Shown piece after piece: positions 1 to 11,607 of a DNA stretch of 64,000 nt. The translations under genes were made by a program, and so were the position numbers. The stretch comes from Hsuehochloa calcarea (taxonomy: Eukaryota; Streptophyta; Magnoliopsida; Poales; Poaceae). Under the pieces are notes generated by a model. That model was not told the origin of the DNA, did not search any database, and worked only from the letters and a program-made list of their open reading frames with translations. The first letter of the stretch is position 1. Every line of letters starts with the position of its first letter. The stretch covers positions 35,925,662-35,989,661 of the forward strand of contig CM070604.1 of the NCBI GenBank assembly GCA_036346395.1, in the 5' to 3' direction.

Positions 1-135
1 TAAAACCCGAGTCTTCGACCAGCTCGTTAAGCGCTCGGGAGCTTGAGTACAAGAATTACCTTCCAGATATGGATGGTTAGACGACCACTAGTCGAGCGGC
101 AGGAAAACACCATTTTTCTAGTGTTCTGAGTCGCC

Positions 136-336
136 ATGCTTCCTCCGGAGCTAAAATTGCGGTCGACACGAGTTGAAACCTTTAACAGCTCCGACCAGGA
201 ACAACTTCGAGCAGATGATATTAAACTACTCGAAAAAAGGAGAAACATGGCCTTAATTCGTTCAGCAGTCTACCAACAAGCCCTACGCAGAAGTTGTTCG
301 AGAAAATTCCCTAGATGGTCTATTCGAGAAAATTAG
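136..336 (+). pseudogene. Ty3/gypsy polyprotein, C-terminal remnant
   Basis: A 66-codon open stretch reads like the last part of a gypsy polyprotein after the integrase core. It has an MLPPEL start, then STRVE, an acidic L-D/E-LLEKRR stretch and the characteristic AVYQQALRR block. In the family this region follows integrase and precedes the 3' LTR. Only the C-terminal end is present: residues after QQALRR lose the family pattern and the frame stops at 336. Everything upstream would lie left of the window. It is a decayed retrotransposon remnant, not a host gene. Confidence 0.65.
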
Positions 337-1620
337 GTTTGTTTTGTCACCTCCAAGCGAAATTACTTTCTTGACCAAGTCTTTCTGGTCGAATGAAGTA
401 GCAATCGGAAAGGATTTTTCTCCGATCGCCCTACTACGACCACTTCACGATCGTAGGGTTTTTACGACTATTTGATAATCGTAAGCAACCTTCCTGACCA
501 AGCAAATTCCTGGTCAAAGTAGCACTCAAATGTCGAAGAGTTTTTCCTTCGACCATTATTCTGCGATATTTTCATAGTCGTAAGACCATTTGCAAATCCT
601 TCACCAAGTAAGTTACTTTCACTTGAAGCTGGCGGGCTAGATGACGAGGATCTGATAATCCTCATTTTATCTTTTATCTATAATTCTTATTATGGGTAAA
701 TATGATGTCACGTAGTCCCCAGAAGTACCCCTTATATTTATAAGGGAGGGGCCTTCCAAGTGATTGTAAGTTCTCCTACGATCACCCCCATAGTCGTAAG
801 TCTTACTATGACTATGTCATGGTCGTAAGTCCTTCTACGACCACTACCTGGTCGTAAGTCCTTCTACGACCATTACCCAGTCGTAAGTCCTTCTACGACT
901 ATTGTCCAACAGAAGTTCTACTACGACCTGTACCTAGTCGTAAGTCCTTCTACGACTATTATCCAGTCGTAAGTTCTGCTACGACTTGTACCCAGTCGTA
1001 AGTCCTGCTACGACCAAGTCAACCACGACCACCTTATAATCAATAAAACCTACAAGCGAGTGGGTCCAATTGATTAAGGAATCCAGACGGTCCACATGCA
1101 CTATTATTCTGCGCAGTAATAGTGCTTAAATACCCCATTACCTCTGAAAGATAACTGCCAAACGGCGTGAAGGAGCCACTACACCGGTAATTATTGCCAT
1201 CATGTGTCCATTACTGGCTTGATTAGGCGCCTCTTCAGCAGGGGAAAATGGCTACTCCTTCACGACTATATAAAGGCATCAATCAGAAGGACAAAGGGGA
1301 TGGCAAAAAGAGCCAATCGAGGACAATCAAGGAGAAAGACAAGTACTGTTCTTTGTAATAGTCTTAGTTTCTGGCTTGATTGTTGAGAATACAGTCAATA
1401 CCACACACACACAGGAGCAGGGTTGTTATTTTCCCCAGAGAAGGCCTGAACCTGTATAAAAATCCCTTGTCAATCGCTCTGCGTGATTTCATCTCTAGGA
1501 GACCCCCCGAATCAAACAATCTTTACGTAAGATCGGTTCTAAAACACCGACAAGATTTTTAAAATCAAAGCAATAAATTACTAATAAGCTACTTATCTGC
1601 TTGGTTTCTGAGTTCTAACA
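337..1620 (+). mobile_element. 3' UTR and LTR region of the same Ty3/gypsy element
   Basis: No coding frame is seen. The stretch follows the gypsy pol end and has LTR-like features: a TATA-like CTATATAAAGG near 1265, a GAACCTGTATAAA stretch near 1450, an AATAAA at 1571, and a likely end at ...GTTCTAACA (1620). The 5' boundary of the LTR is not clear. One candidate is the TGATGTCACG near 705, but no polypurine tract was recognised before it. The hairpin array at 761-1016 lies inside. Confidence 0.45.
761..1016. repeat. Array of GTCGTA...TACGAC palindromic units
   Basis: About eight imperfect units of roughly 30-36 bp follow one another. Each has the core GTCGTAAGTCCTTCTACGAC or a variant, whose two ends (GTCGTA and TACGAC) are inverted copies. 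Spacers between units (for example CACTACCTG, CATTACCCA) vary. The array lies within the gypsy LTR region and can fold into a series of short hairpins on either strand. Confidence 0.8.
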
Positions 1621-1728
1621 GAGCAACATGATTCAACGTTATTCTCACAGAGGAAAATGAAAATGAAATGTTACCGAAGCCGACCAGTCACTACTGTGAT
1701 TTCACATGGGCAAGACAAGAAAAGCAAG
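1621..1728. other. Short spacer, nothing recognised
   Basis: About 110 bases between the presumed gypsy LTR end and the CACTA target site. No gene or repeat was seen. Confidence 0.5.
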
Positions 1729-1824
1729 AAGCACTACTACAGAACACGTCATCACAGCATTTGGGCGAATCATCACGCATTTGCTTCCAACCGTCTATAT
1801 TTATACGTCTGTGATAACAAGCAG

Positions 1825-3532
1825 TTACCACAGACGGTTCAAAACACCATCCTTTGTTTTGCCACTAATGTTCAGCAAGAGACCAATCAAGCTATCACAT
1901 ACATTCTTCTCTACGTGCATAACGTCGATGCAGTGGCGAACTTCTAAGTACTCCCAATAAGGCAAGTCCCAAAAAATTGACCGCTTCTTCCAGATGTTCT
2001 TCTCACGGGTTCTTAATTTACGTCCCTTCCCAAGCACAACATCGATATCCTTAACCATATCATAGACCTCTTTCCCACTAAAAGCCCTTGAAGTCAACCG
2101 CCTTCCTTATTTCCGTCGAATTGTTTCTTCATCTTGCGGTATGGGTGACTCCTCGGAAGGAACCTACGGTGACGATATACACGCTTTTGCGCGAGTTGTT
2201 CACCATACACTCTTCGTAGCATCTAAGCAAAGGCGGACAAGCTTTGGCTCCTTTTGTACTTTGGCTTGACAGTTTACCAAGGGCGGAAAATCATTGATGG
2301 TGCGAGAACAACATGGCGCGTAAAGTGAAGTTCTCTCGCTTGTACGCATCCCATACACTGCACCCTTCGCTCCACAAAGGTCACAAGATCTTCCAAAGAA
2401 TGGTGCTAGGTACACATCAATATCATTCCCGTGTTGCTTCGCCCTTGGATAAGTAGTGACATCAAAATGTACTTCCGCTTCATACAGAGCCAAGGAGGAA
2501 GGTTGTACATACATAGATTCACGGCCAGTGCTATGTCATCACGCTCATGTTACCGAAAGGATTCATTCCATCCGTACTCAACCCTAACCTTATGTTCCTC
2601 GGTTCAAGACCGAACTCTTCAAGCTCCGATCGAAGTTTCTCCACCGGCGTAATCGCCAGGTGTCTTAGCTTTCCATCTCTCTTACGCCCTCTGAGTGCCA
2701 ACGCAGCAATCTTGCCTCCTTTGGGTTCGCAAATAAACGCTTCAAACGTGGGATTATAGGTAGATACCACAACATCTTAGCAGGAGGTCCTTGCTTCACC
2801 TTAGCGATATTTTGACGCTTGTATCGGGATGCTTTGCACACGGACAATAATGCATGTCTGCATACTCTTTACTGAGAGGATACAATCGTTCGGACATGCA
2901 TGTATTCTTTCTACTTCCATTCCCAATGGGCAAATAACCTTCTTTGCTTGATAGGTGGTGTTTGGGCAACACGCTTCTCCGGAAGGATGTCCGCTAGGAG
3001 ACCTAACAACGCCGTGAAACTCTTATCGGACCAACTATTGCTTGCCTTCAATTTCAGCAGCTTCAAGCACGGTTGACAACCTTGTGTATTCCGGCTTGCG
3101 GCCGGGAACAAAGGTCTCACCGAGTCCTCCCTTAAGCCCTCGAATTTACAAAACTCTCTCTCATGTAGTTCTCTTACGCATCGCGTAGCATCCGATCCAG
3201 ATTGTCATCGTGCCCCTATCCTCATCAAAAGCACACCACATCCGCAAATCGCTGACTTCCTCGGCGATGTCGCCATTATTAACTCGGTATAATCGCTCTT
3301 CACCGTGATCGGTCCAACATGTATACCCTTTTTGAAACCCCTTCAATCAAGTGCGCTCGATCTGCGCGCGTTGTTAAACATCTTCAGATTACGCAATCAA
3401 TGCACCTGACAAGACATAAAATTTATCCCCTTCTTCAACATATCCCCTTTCCACGCTCTTCTAAAAGCAACCACGCCATTAATGTAATCTTGACTCACAC
3501 GGCTTCACACCGCACATCCAGTTTCGATCCAT
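1825..3532 (-). pseudogene. CACTA TNP2-like (transposase_21) transposase, frameshifted
   Basis: Read on the minus strand from about 3532, the translation starts MDRNWMCGV, the usual transposase-associated start. Blocks then follow in different frames: a SNSWSDKSFTALLGLL block (about 3030), GRKRDGKLRH and NIRLGLSTDGMNPFGNMS (about 2550-2700), QHGNDIDVYLAPFF (about 2400), TINDFPPL, and finally IFWDLPYWEYLEVRHCIDVMHVEKNVCDSLIGLLLNISGKTKDG (here only named by its key DLPYW and DVMH-EKNV residues; about 1840-1990). These follow TNP2 order. Frame changes and stops break it at least five times, and the C-terminal half is absent. It cannot encode an active transposase. Confidence 0.85.
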
Positions 3533-3966
3533 CTACAATACGCATGTAACAAATTAGTGTCAAATTGATTAGCGTAGCGTAGCCATGCCTACGGCCACAA
3601 CCATGATCCCTACCTCTCGACACCGATATCTATCTCAATTGAACAATCATGCAACCCAAATATAGGCATCACCTCATACAACACTTATTAACCTAAAATA
3701 CCGAACCAGTAAATGCAATATTGCTTGACCCAAACCCCACCGCATCTTGTGAACCTGTGTAAAAATTTTATTTTTAAGCCAATTAATTATCCTAACTCAA
3801 ATTTTAGTGATTATTAGACCTAATTCAATTTTATAAAGTTACCACTCCTAAGTCAAATTTTAGTTCATTAGTTATAAGGTTTCAAAACTAAGATTTGCAG
3901 GGCTAATATTATTTATTCCAACATTGACGGTGCAAGATCATGTGCTCATACCAAGATTAGAGGAGG

Positions 3967-4170
3967 AGCCGCAGGTGGAGGAGCTAGGGCGGGAAGTGGC
4001 GCTGGAGCGGTGAACACAGTGCAGATGAGGAGTTAGAGGCGAGGAAGTGGCGCAGTTGGAGGAGCTAGGGCAGGAAGTGGCGCTGGAGCGGTAGACACAA
4101 AGGCAGTGAGGAGCTAGGCAGGAAGTGGCGCTGGAGCGGTATACAGCCGCAGCCGAGGAGCTAGGCGAGG
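3967..4170. repeat. Minisatellite inside the CACTA element
   Basis: Three to four imperfect copies of a GC-rich unit carrying GAGGAGCTAGG, GGAAGTGGCGCTGGAGCGGT and a short ACACAG-type linker lie between the transposase start and the right subterminal region. The units differ by small deletions. The short reading frame through them is repeat-derived and not credible as a protein. Confidence 0.7.
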
Positions 4171-4256
4171 AAGGAAGTGGTAGACACAGTGCAGATCGCA
4201 GCAGAGGGATGTCTCGGCTCAATTTATATGGGATGTCTCGGCCAATTTATATGAAG

Positions 4257-4617
4257 CACAGAAATCACGACGGTTCTATTTCGTAACCGCTCGTGATAGG
4301 TAATATCACGCGGTTCTTAAATAGAACCGTCAGGATGTTACGACGGTTCTATCTAAGAACGTGCAGGATATCACTGACGATTGCGGAAATAGAACCGCTC
4401 AGTGATGTTACACGACGGTTATATCTAAGAACCGCAGGATATCGCGCATTACTCAAATAGAACCGTCAGTAACATCACGCATTCGCTTATATTTCGAACT
4501 GCTCGTGATATTGTTTATCACGCAGCGCTCAAATAGAACCGCTCGCGATAAGCTCGCCGCGCTAAAGATAGCGAGACAGACCCAACACAGACGGTTCCAA
4601 AGGAACCGTCTGTGATG
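4257..4617. repeat. Right subterminal repeats of the CACTA element
   Basis: About ten direct and inverted copies of a motif near ACGGTTCTATTTAAGAACCG and GTGATATCACG, ending in CACAGACGGTTCC. CACTA transposases bind arrays of this kind next to the terminal repeats. The copies are strongly mutated. Confidence 0.75.
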
Positions 4618-4652
4618 GGCCGTCTGCTATAGCCTCTTTTGTAGTAGTGAAG

Positions 4653-5690
4653 TCCTCAATGATTTCAGGTCAGTGCCTAATCATATGCGGGGGTGGGCCA
4701 ACCGTCGTGGAATCACGTCGGGAGGAAGGACGACCGGCACATAAGGGCATCCTCAATAGTGGCCACATCAGTTGTCTCTTAGTTGCCATGTCACTCAAAA
4801 TCCTAGTTGGAGGAGAGATAACGTAAAGAGAGATAATGTGATATCTTTTATATAAGAGAAAAACTGGGTACGTAAACTATAGTAAATAATGAGTGAGTAA
4901 GGAGATAAGCTACAAACTATCACAAATAGTGAGTGAGTAAAGAGAGAAGTTGTGTCAAAAATATATATAATTTTATAAATAAATTATTGAAAATATTGTC
5001 TCTAAACCTTAAAAGATAAACCGTTAGCACGGATCGTTTCCGGAATCCCAAATCCAATAATGACGCTGGAACCGAAACGTGACAGCGACGTGTCAAGAGG
5101 GTCGGCGCATGCTGCTGCTGCTGCTGGTGCCGGTGGTGCTGGCCGATCCGAATTGGGCAGACTCCCATTCGGCTATCTCGGGGACACGGGCCGCCGATAC
5201 AGATCGCGCGCGCCCGCTTCGGCTTTTTACCGGGTGCTTTGCTGGTCCAGTCCGACAGTCGTACGGCTCCCGCCCGTTCTGGGGTAACGATTGGTTCTCG
5301 TCGTGGTTGGGTCCCTGTATTCGGATGGACGATGTGACGACGAACGGAGCAGTAGATGATCACCGCCGTCGATTGGAATTGACACCGTACAGGAACAAAA
5401 ACAGTCTTCAAGATTCGTGTAGTAATAGTACACTGGTAGTAATATCTATGATTTTCTCCGTGCCCCGTTTTTTTAACCGGTACGCATGAATTTTGCGTGA
5501 ATATCGCACAAATTTCGCAAGGAACGATTTTCCCATAGGAATCCCGCATTCTGAAAAATAGGGCCTTAGGGAAGGCGAGCAGCTTGAAATCGAATATTTG
5601 ATCCAAAGTACAACCAGGGCATGGTTTTAACACAAGAGGGGACTGGATGGATTAATATTGGCTGGACTGTTAGATCTTACTCCGCTCATA
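4653..5690. other. About 1 kb without a supported gene
   Basis: The segment from about 4740 to 4990 is AT-rich, with repeated AGTGAGTAAGGAGA and AGTGAGTAAAGAGA words, and may be a degraded MITE. From 5060 to 5490 the GC rises and open frames occur on both strands over the same bases, which argues for compositional ORFs. I recognise no domain in them. Confidence 0.4.
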
Positions 5691-5699
5691 GTGCGGTTC

Positions 5700-5979
5700 A
5701 TGTAACCCGTGTAGAATTATGCGGTAGAATTAGTCTCTTATTGCTTATCTAGAGTGAGTTGTAATAATATATAATGACTTTTGAGTCCAAATGTAGCACA
5801 TCTACGTTAACCCTTTTACCATCGGCAACCCTTAAGAGGGTGGTTGTAATACCGGCTCATATAGTCTATGTGGAGTTGTATGGTGGGATTAGTTTCACAT
5901 TGCTTATTTAAAATGAGTTGTAGTAGTGTATAATGATCGTTAGATCCAAACATAGCACGTTCAGATTAACCCTTTTACA
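5700..5979. repeat. Two diverged direct repeats, period 159 bp
   Basis: The stretch ATTAGTCTCTTATTGCTTAT...GAGTTGTAATA...GTCCAAATGTAGCAC...GTTAACCCTTTTAC (from 5729) recurs 159 bp later in a diverged form (from 5888). Identity is partial, about three quarters by eye. The origin is unknown; it could be an old LTR or TRIM remnant. Confidence 0.55.
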
Positions 5980-6566
5980 CGAAATAAAAGCAAAAATGTA
6001 AGTAAGATACTATATTAGCGTTGATCTACCTACTATGTACTGAACATTGAGTGGATTTTGAGCCATAATATTACAGCGGCTGCGGCTTGTGCGTGGGTCT
6101 GGTTGAGACTCCAGGGTATTACCTGGATGCATGGGTCCCTTCTTTTCTTTGTTATCATGTGTCACTTGATTGTAACCGTGTGTTAAATGAGCAATAAAAT
6201 GCTAGCTCCACTGCCTTGTAATTAAAAAAACTCGTGCTTAATGCCTGAGTAGATTGGATCTGGACACTTGACTCCAAATGAGCTTAGTACTAACTGTTGA
6301 TGATTTAAAATTTGACCAACCAGGTTCATTATCAGTTGCAAGTTGCAACTATTCAGACCGACGATTCTTGGTACGGTTAATCTTTTTTTTTCAAAGCCAG
6401 ACTTCCTGTCAAAAGAGAGCTCACTTAATAGAGGCCCACATTATATACGGTTATGAGCTTACAGCTAGCACATAAAGGAAGTTTTATTTCTTTTATTGTG
6501 GCCAAATTGGTCGATGAATAGTTTGAGTCATGGACGACTAGCCATAAACACAGTATTTGACCAGTT
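5980..6566. other. Unassigned DNA, possibly part of the gypsy LTR resumed at 14653
   Basis: No gene was recognised. Because the large solo LTR at 6572-14652 is an insertion, this sequence was once contiguous with 14653 onward, which reads as the promoter and end of a gypsy LTR. Part of this stretch may therefore be the 5' part of that LTR. No clear start was found. Confidence 0.35.
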
Positions 6567-6890
6567 ATACGTGTAACATCCAAAAAATTGGGATTGTTTT
6601 CAAATAGGTAAAAATGTGAATTTTTTAAAATTTTTGATGGATTTTAATTACAATTTCTTTTCTGGATTTTATTTGCAAGATTTTTTTGTCTAATAAAAAA
6701 TTAAGAAATCAAACTATAGAAATACAAAATTAATTCAGTATCAAAACGACTAGAAATAAAATGTAATAAATGAAAATCCAAACTTGGTGAATTTATACTA
6801 GTAATAAAATAGGTAAATTAATTTAAGCATGCATCGCAAATTTCTCCATATCAAATAACAAAAATACTTACAAGAGGAGGTTAAAAGAAT

Positions 6891-7070
6891 TTTAGAAAAA
6901 TATTCAGAGCACACAAAATTCTAAAACAAGTACGCAAAAATCTATAATGAGTCCTCAGACTTTCCTAAAATTTTCATAAATTTAGAAAAATATTCAGAGC
7001 GCACAAAATTCTGAAACAAGTACGCAAAAATCTATAATGAGTCCTCAGACTTTCCTAAAATTTTCATAAA
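6891..7070. repeat. Tandem duplication of 90 bp
   Basis: Two adjacent copies (6891-6980 and 6981-7070) start TTTAGAAAAATATTCAGAGC and end TTTTCATAAA. They differ at only about two bases, so the duplication is recent relative to the surrounding LTR. Confidence 0.9.
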
Positions 7071-7789
7071 TTTTTAAGCTTAATAGCTATATTTAAAAAT
7101 TCCTTAAATTCATCAGCATTTTCAGAATTTATGGAAACAAAAATTCCTTCCTTCTCTCCCTGAACTGTTGGGCCCACCTAACAGGGTTCATCTTCTACGC
7201 GCCCCTGGCCACCATGCCATCTCTCGCCACTGCCGTGGACACGCAGCTGCACCTCCGCAGCATCGCGCTAGAGCCGCCCACTGGATTCCACCCGTCGCCC
7301 GTAGTTTTCCCTAGCTCATGCCGCCCCCATGCTTGCCCTATCGCGTCCCTGTGCATTGCCCATGCCACACTCACCCCCGACGCTCACGCCTACCCATGTC
7401 GCCGTCAGTGCCACCATCGATCCCTCCGTCCCTTTCGCCTATATATATGCACGCTCCCGAGCCACCATGGCCTCCCCTTTGCCCCAGCCTCCTCTCCATC
7501 TCCATTTCCCTCCTCCACAAGCTCCAATCGAGCCAAAAAATGAATGCCAAGCGTCGGTCGCCCGAACCGCCACTCGCTGTTCTGACGAGTGCTCTCCGAC
7601 CACCGCTAATCGCATCATGGTGCGCCCAAACCCAAAAAGAAATAAAACCCCTCCATTAATTGGAAGCTATCGCCACCGAGGAGCTGTGCGCACTTCATCT
7701 TCCCCGCGATCGGCCAAATCCGCCGCCTCTTCTCCGGTGACCCTCCTTCCAATTCCTTCGCACGGGAGTATACCCTAACCTTCCTTTAT

Positions 7790-7841
7790 CTGCCTCCATC
7801 TTTGACTTGCTCTTTTCTGCCTCCATCTTTGACTTGCTCTC
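7790..7841. repeat. Short tandem repeat, 26-27 bp x 2
   Basis: CTGCCTCCATCTTTGACTTG plus CTC occurs twice in a row within the large LTR. Confidence 0.8.
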
Positions 7842-9079
7842 TTGTCCTCTCTAGAGACACCGCCACGAGGACCTCCCCGCGCCACTGCCGGTTGCCACCG
7901 CCGGCCCAACTCCAGTCCCCTCGGCCGGGGGCGAAACTAGAACGAAAATGACCGGGGTTCACCACTTCACCGTATATATAATAACATATATAATTTTTCA
8001 AGCAACATTGTATTAAATAGTAATTTTGGCTGCAAGAGACTAGAAGTTAGGCTGAACCGGGTGCACAACTTTTGAGTTAGGGGATGCACACATAGTATAT
8101 ACACGATAATATATGCTAATTTTTTTTTGGGACCCGGTGTCCTGTGACACCGGTAGGCCCAGTTGGCTCCGCCCTGCCCATCTGACTGCGCCGATAAGTT
8201 CCATGCAACCTCCTCATACCCATGTTCCCCTTGGTTTGCCCCCTAGTCCACCCTATGTCGCGGTCTCCATCCCCCTTGTCCTCGTCGTGCCACCATAGTC
8301 CACCACCGGCTGTGCCGCCACCACTCCTTGGACCTCTCTTCCACCCCGGTTCCATTTTTGTCATCCATGATCGCCGTCATCCACCCAATCGCTAGCAATG
8401 GCCGCCGCTCCAAACCCGGCCGAAGTTTCCCTGTCCTGCTCTTTCTCTGTTGTCTCTGTGCATAAACATCTCTGTCAATGACAATAGGAACTACCTGTAA
8501 GAGGGATAGTACCTTTAGCTTAGTATTGTGATTGACTAGCTAATCACTCATTAGAATTGTTTAAATGGATACTTGAACTAGTCAACCAACACTCAATTTC
8601 AGAATATATAATTCAACACTTGGGATGAATGGACAGAGAAAAGGAACAGGAGAAGAGTTGAAATGTTAGTAGAAATCCTTGGTAAGACCAACCATCTAAT
8701 ACTAACCAATATGGTGGCTGTCAGCTAAGTCACTGAAATGAGTTAGCAGGTTTAAGGTTTGAGTTTGTAGGAAGTTTAGTTAGTAGCAAATCTTTTTAGA
8801 AAGTTTTTCAGTGTGAGATGTTGAACAGAGAAAAAACAAGGGATTAGAAGAAAACTTGAAATGTCAGTGTAACCTTCTTGTATAACGACTTCCTTTTGCT
8901 ATCAAATTTTCAAAATGTCAATTGGGTCACTCAATTGAGCTAACAATTGGAAGTTGAGTTGAAGGGAGTCTAGATTAGCACTTTAGTTCAGTCAACTTTT
9001 GCTGATTAGGTTGTATGAACAGTAACCTGATGATAATTAGTTTTGTCAATAGACTAATATCCTTGTTAATGCAGTACTT

Positions 9080-9135
9080 AGAATTGTTCTTGAGCCATTT
9101 AGTCAGTAGAATTGTTCTTGAGCCATTTAGTCAGT
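9080..9135. repeat. Perfect 28-bp tandem duplication
   Basis: AGAATTGTTCTTGAGCCATT followed by TAGTCAGT occurs twice without change, inside the AT-rich part of the large LTR. Confidence 0.85.
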
Positions 9136-11167
9136 TGAACACCTATCTGCTAGTAGTAGCCAAATCTGAAAAACCAATATGGAGATGAATGTTCAAAACC
9201 AACAGTGAGCAACCAAGTGATTAAAGAAAAGACTGTGCAATGAGCTAATTGATCAATGAATGATTTGATTAGGCAAAAAATTAATAGGATGGGAAAAATT
9301 TCAGAAGAACAATAAGTAAAGCACTAATGGAAGATTCAGACTTGTAAAACGCATGATGATAGCTAAAGCCCAATAGTTCAATAGGTTTGACAAGTGCTTA
9401 GTAGCCAGTAAAAAACTAAATGAATAGTAGACCATGATATGGATAAAAGAATTTGGTTAGTAAGCTAAATAATCTAGAGAATACCTTAATTAGGCAAATG
9501 CTTAATAAGGTTAATGTACAGTAGGAAAAGCTTGAATAAGACAGTGAGCTAATGCCATTTCAAATACAAGTATTTAGAAGTTATGTTGAATCAGTTAGCC
9601 ATTAGCAATTAATCCAAGAGAGCAAGAACTAAATAAGATGCAAGAATAGAAATACAGGGCCCAAGTAACAGTGAGATAGAGCCATATCATGTGCAAATAT
9701 AAATGAATTAGAAAGTATGATTAGCCATTAACATTTAATCTACAGAGTAAAATTAATTAGAAGTCAAGAAATTAGACTATATGGTTACCAAAACTACAGT
9801 AAGCCATATGCCATGATTATGTCAATATCTATAGTAACACTAGGTCAATGAGATAGTTAATAAAAGATGGTAAAGCAATCAGAGATTAAAAATCATTGGT
9901 ATGTATTTTAGTTAGAAGTTAACCTAGTGTAATAGTTATACCTTAGTATAAGCTTAGTCATGATAATAACTATAAAAAGGCCACACTTAAATAATGGAAT
10001 TTCTTCGATAAATATAAAATAATAACAAAAGGAATTATGAAAATAAGCTAGACCTTCTATGCATTTCATGGTAAGATACTCTCAATAAAACAATATGATG
10101 CAAACAATATATAGATCAAATATAAGTCAACTTCATCTAACTTACACCGTTAATAGTCTATAATAAAAAGAACAAAATATAAAATGAGATGATCCATTTT
10201 CTATTCAAAAGAAATGCAATCTCACTGTTAGGAAGCATAAAATTCAGAAAACACACTTTTAATTTCAGGACTTAACAACCGAAGCAAATCAAAACGTTAA
10301 TAACTTCTACATACGAACTCAAAATTAAATGAATTTTTTTTCTAAATTCATATAAAATAATTATCTATAATAATATACAAACATATTTGGATTTTCTTAC
10401 TATTGGATTTATTTCTTCGTTTGTGTTTTGCTTTCGGTTCTTTCGAATAGACGTTGGAATTTGCGAGCAAGATTATCGACGATCAAGCGACCTCACTCTC
10501 TGAACAATATAAGCAAGAGCAAGGCAAGAACCCCCTTTTTATCATGTTGATCCTAGTATTTTAATTATTATACTTTATTTGGTAAATCCTATTATGCATG
10601 CATGTATGTTGTGTATGAAAAATGCTATTATTGGAAAAATGGTAGATGTAATCCTATTTGTTGCATATACCTCCTTGTAATATTGATCCCTTACTATTGT
10701 AACCATTATAATATTGGTTAGACATTATGTAATGTCAATTGGGAATTTTTTAGTGCGATTATAGCACAAACGCAATTAGAGCAATATATTTTCTGAAAAA
10801 TTGATAAAAGGACAATATGGTATTTTGAGAATTTGGGAATAGTTTAAAAAAATGTCGAGAGAAGGTATATTTGATATTTGATATGAAAATAAAATGAAAA
10901 CCTTAGTTTTAGATGCGGGCGAGTTATATTGTATTATGAAAAAGTAAGGATTTTGACTCACTAGTAGATAGGGTGGAGTTCTCACCCGTAGTCTATTAAG
11001 GACTGAAGCCAGCAAATCCGGGACTAAGACCTAATCGTACAACTGTATGTGCTACGATGGGGTAGTCGTAGCTAACTAAGTTATCGAATCATAGCCTTGC
11101 ATGCTAGTAGACAGAAGTAGTTCAAGCAATTTCCATTATTGTCGCAACTGCGAATGGCTCACTCCAA

Positions 11168-11300
11168 CGGGTTTCTATCCGGATGAAGTGAGAGACTCAC
11201 TTGACAGGTTTCTATTCAGACAAGTGAGGGACTCGCTCAACATGTTTCTATCCATTGAGTGAGGACTCCTCTTACTACGGATTTCTATCCGAGTAATTGA
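11168..11300. repeat. GGTTTCTATCCG repeats in the large LTR
   Basis: Four diverged units each carry GGTTTCTATCC or close to it, followed by GAAGTGAG/CAAGTGAGGGACTC-like text, at spacings of about 40 bp. Confidence 0.65.
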
Positions 11301-11607
11301 TGATAGTCGTTTGCGGGGCTAGTTTAGGGCTAGATAATGTAAATATTGTGTTACAAACTCTAGACTATTTACCTTCAATAGTGAGCAGTGATATAGAGAT
11401 ATTCCAGGTAACTGGAATGACGCGTACTATGGGTAAAGTTGTTCACCTCTGCAGAGTGGAAAACTATTCGAATTGTCGTGCTCGTGGTCACGAGCATGCT
11501 TAGTGCGGCTGGTATGGCGGCATCTTTGCTTTTCAAACTGTTTTGTCACAAAAGATTGGAGCAATGACATAGGGTTTTAAATATGTCGAGTTAATTCCCA
11601 TGTCTAT

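Larger units (their letters stand above)
1732..4649 (-). mobile_element. Complete but defective CACTA (En/Spm) transposon, 2.9 kb
   Basis: The left end reads CACTACTACAGAACACG and the right end, read on the minus strand, CACTACTACAAAAGAGG. These are terminal inverted repeats of the CACTA superfamily. A 3-bp target duplication, AAG, flanks both ends (1729-1731 and 4650-4652), which is the expected length. Subterminal copies of the CACAGACGGTTC type lie inside both ends (about 1790-1850 and 4257-4617). The interior has a minus-strand TNP2-type transposase pseudogene. Broken coding makes it non-autonomous, but the intact ends could still be recognised by a transposase supplied elsewhere. Confidence 0.9.

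Noticed and set aside
761..1016. Repeat array as a CRISPR
   Set aside because: Units are diverged and palindromic with short variable spacers, in a plant retrotransposon LTR. No cas genes and not a prokaryote.
4920..5633. A 237-codon minus-strand open frame
   Set aside because: A comparable open frame covers the same bases on the + strand, the translation has no recognisable domain, and a poly-Gln run comes from a CTG repeat. Likely compositional.
7214..7778. Three overlapping Pro/Ser/Ala-rich + strand frames
   Set aside because: They lie in the GC-rich leader-like part of the large solo LTR. Several frames are open together, as expected from base composition.
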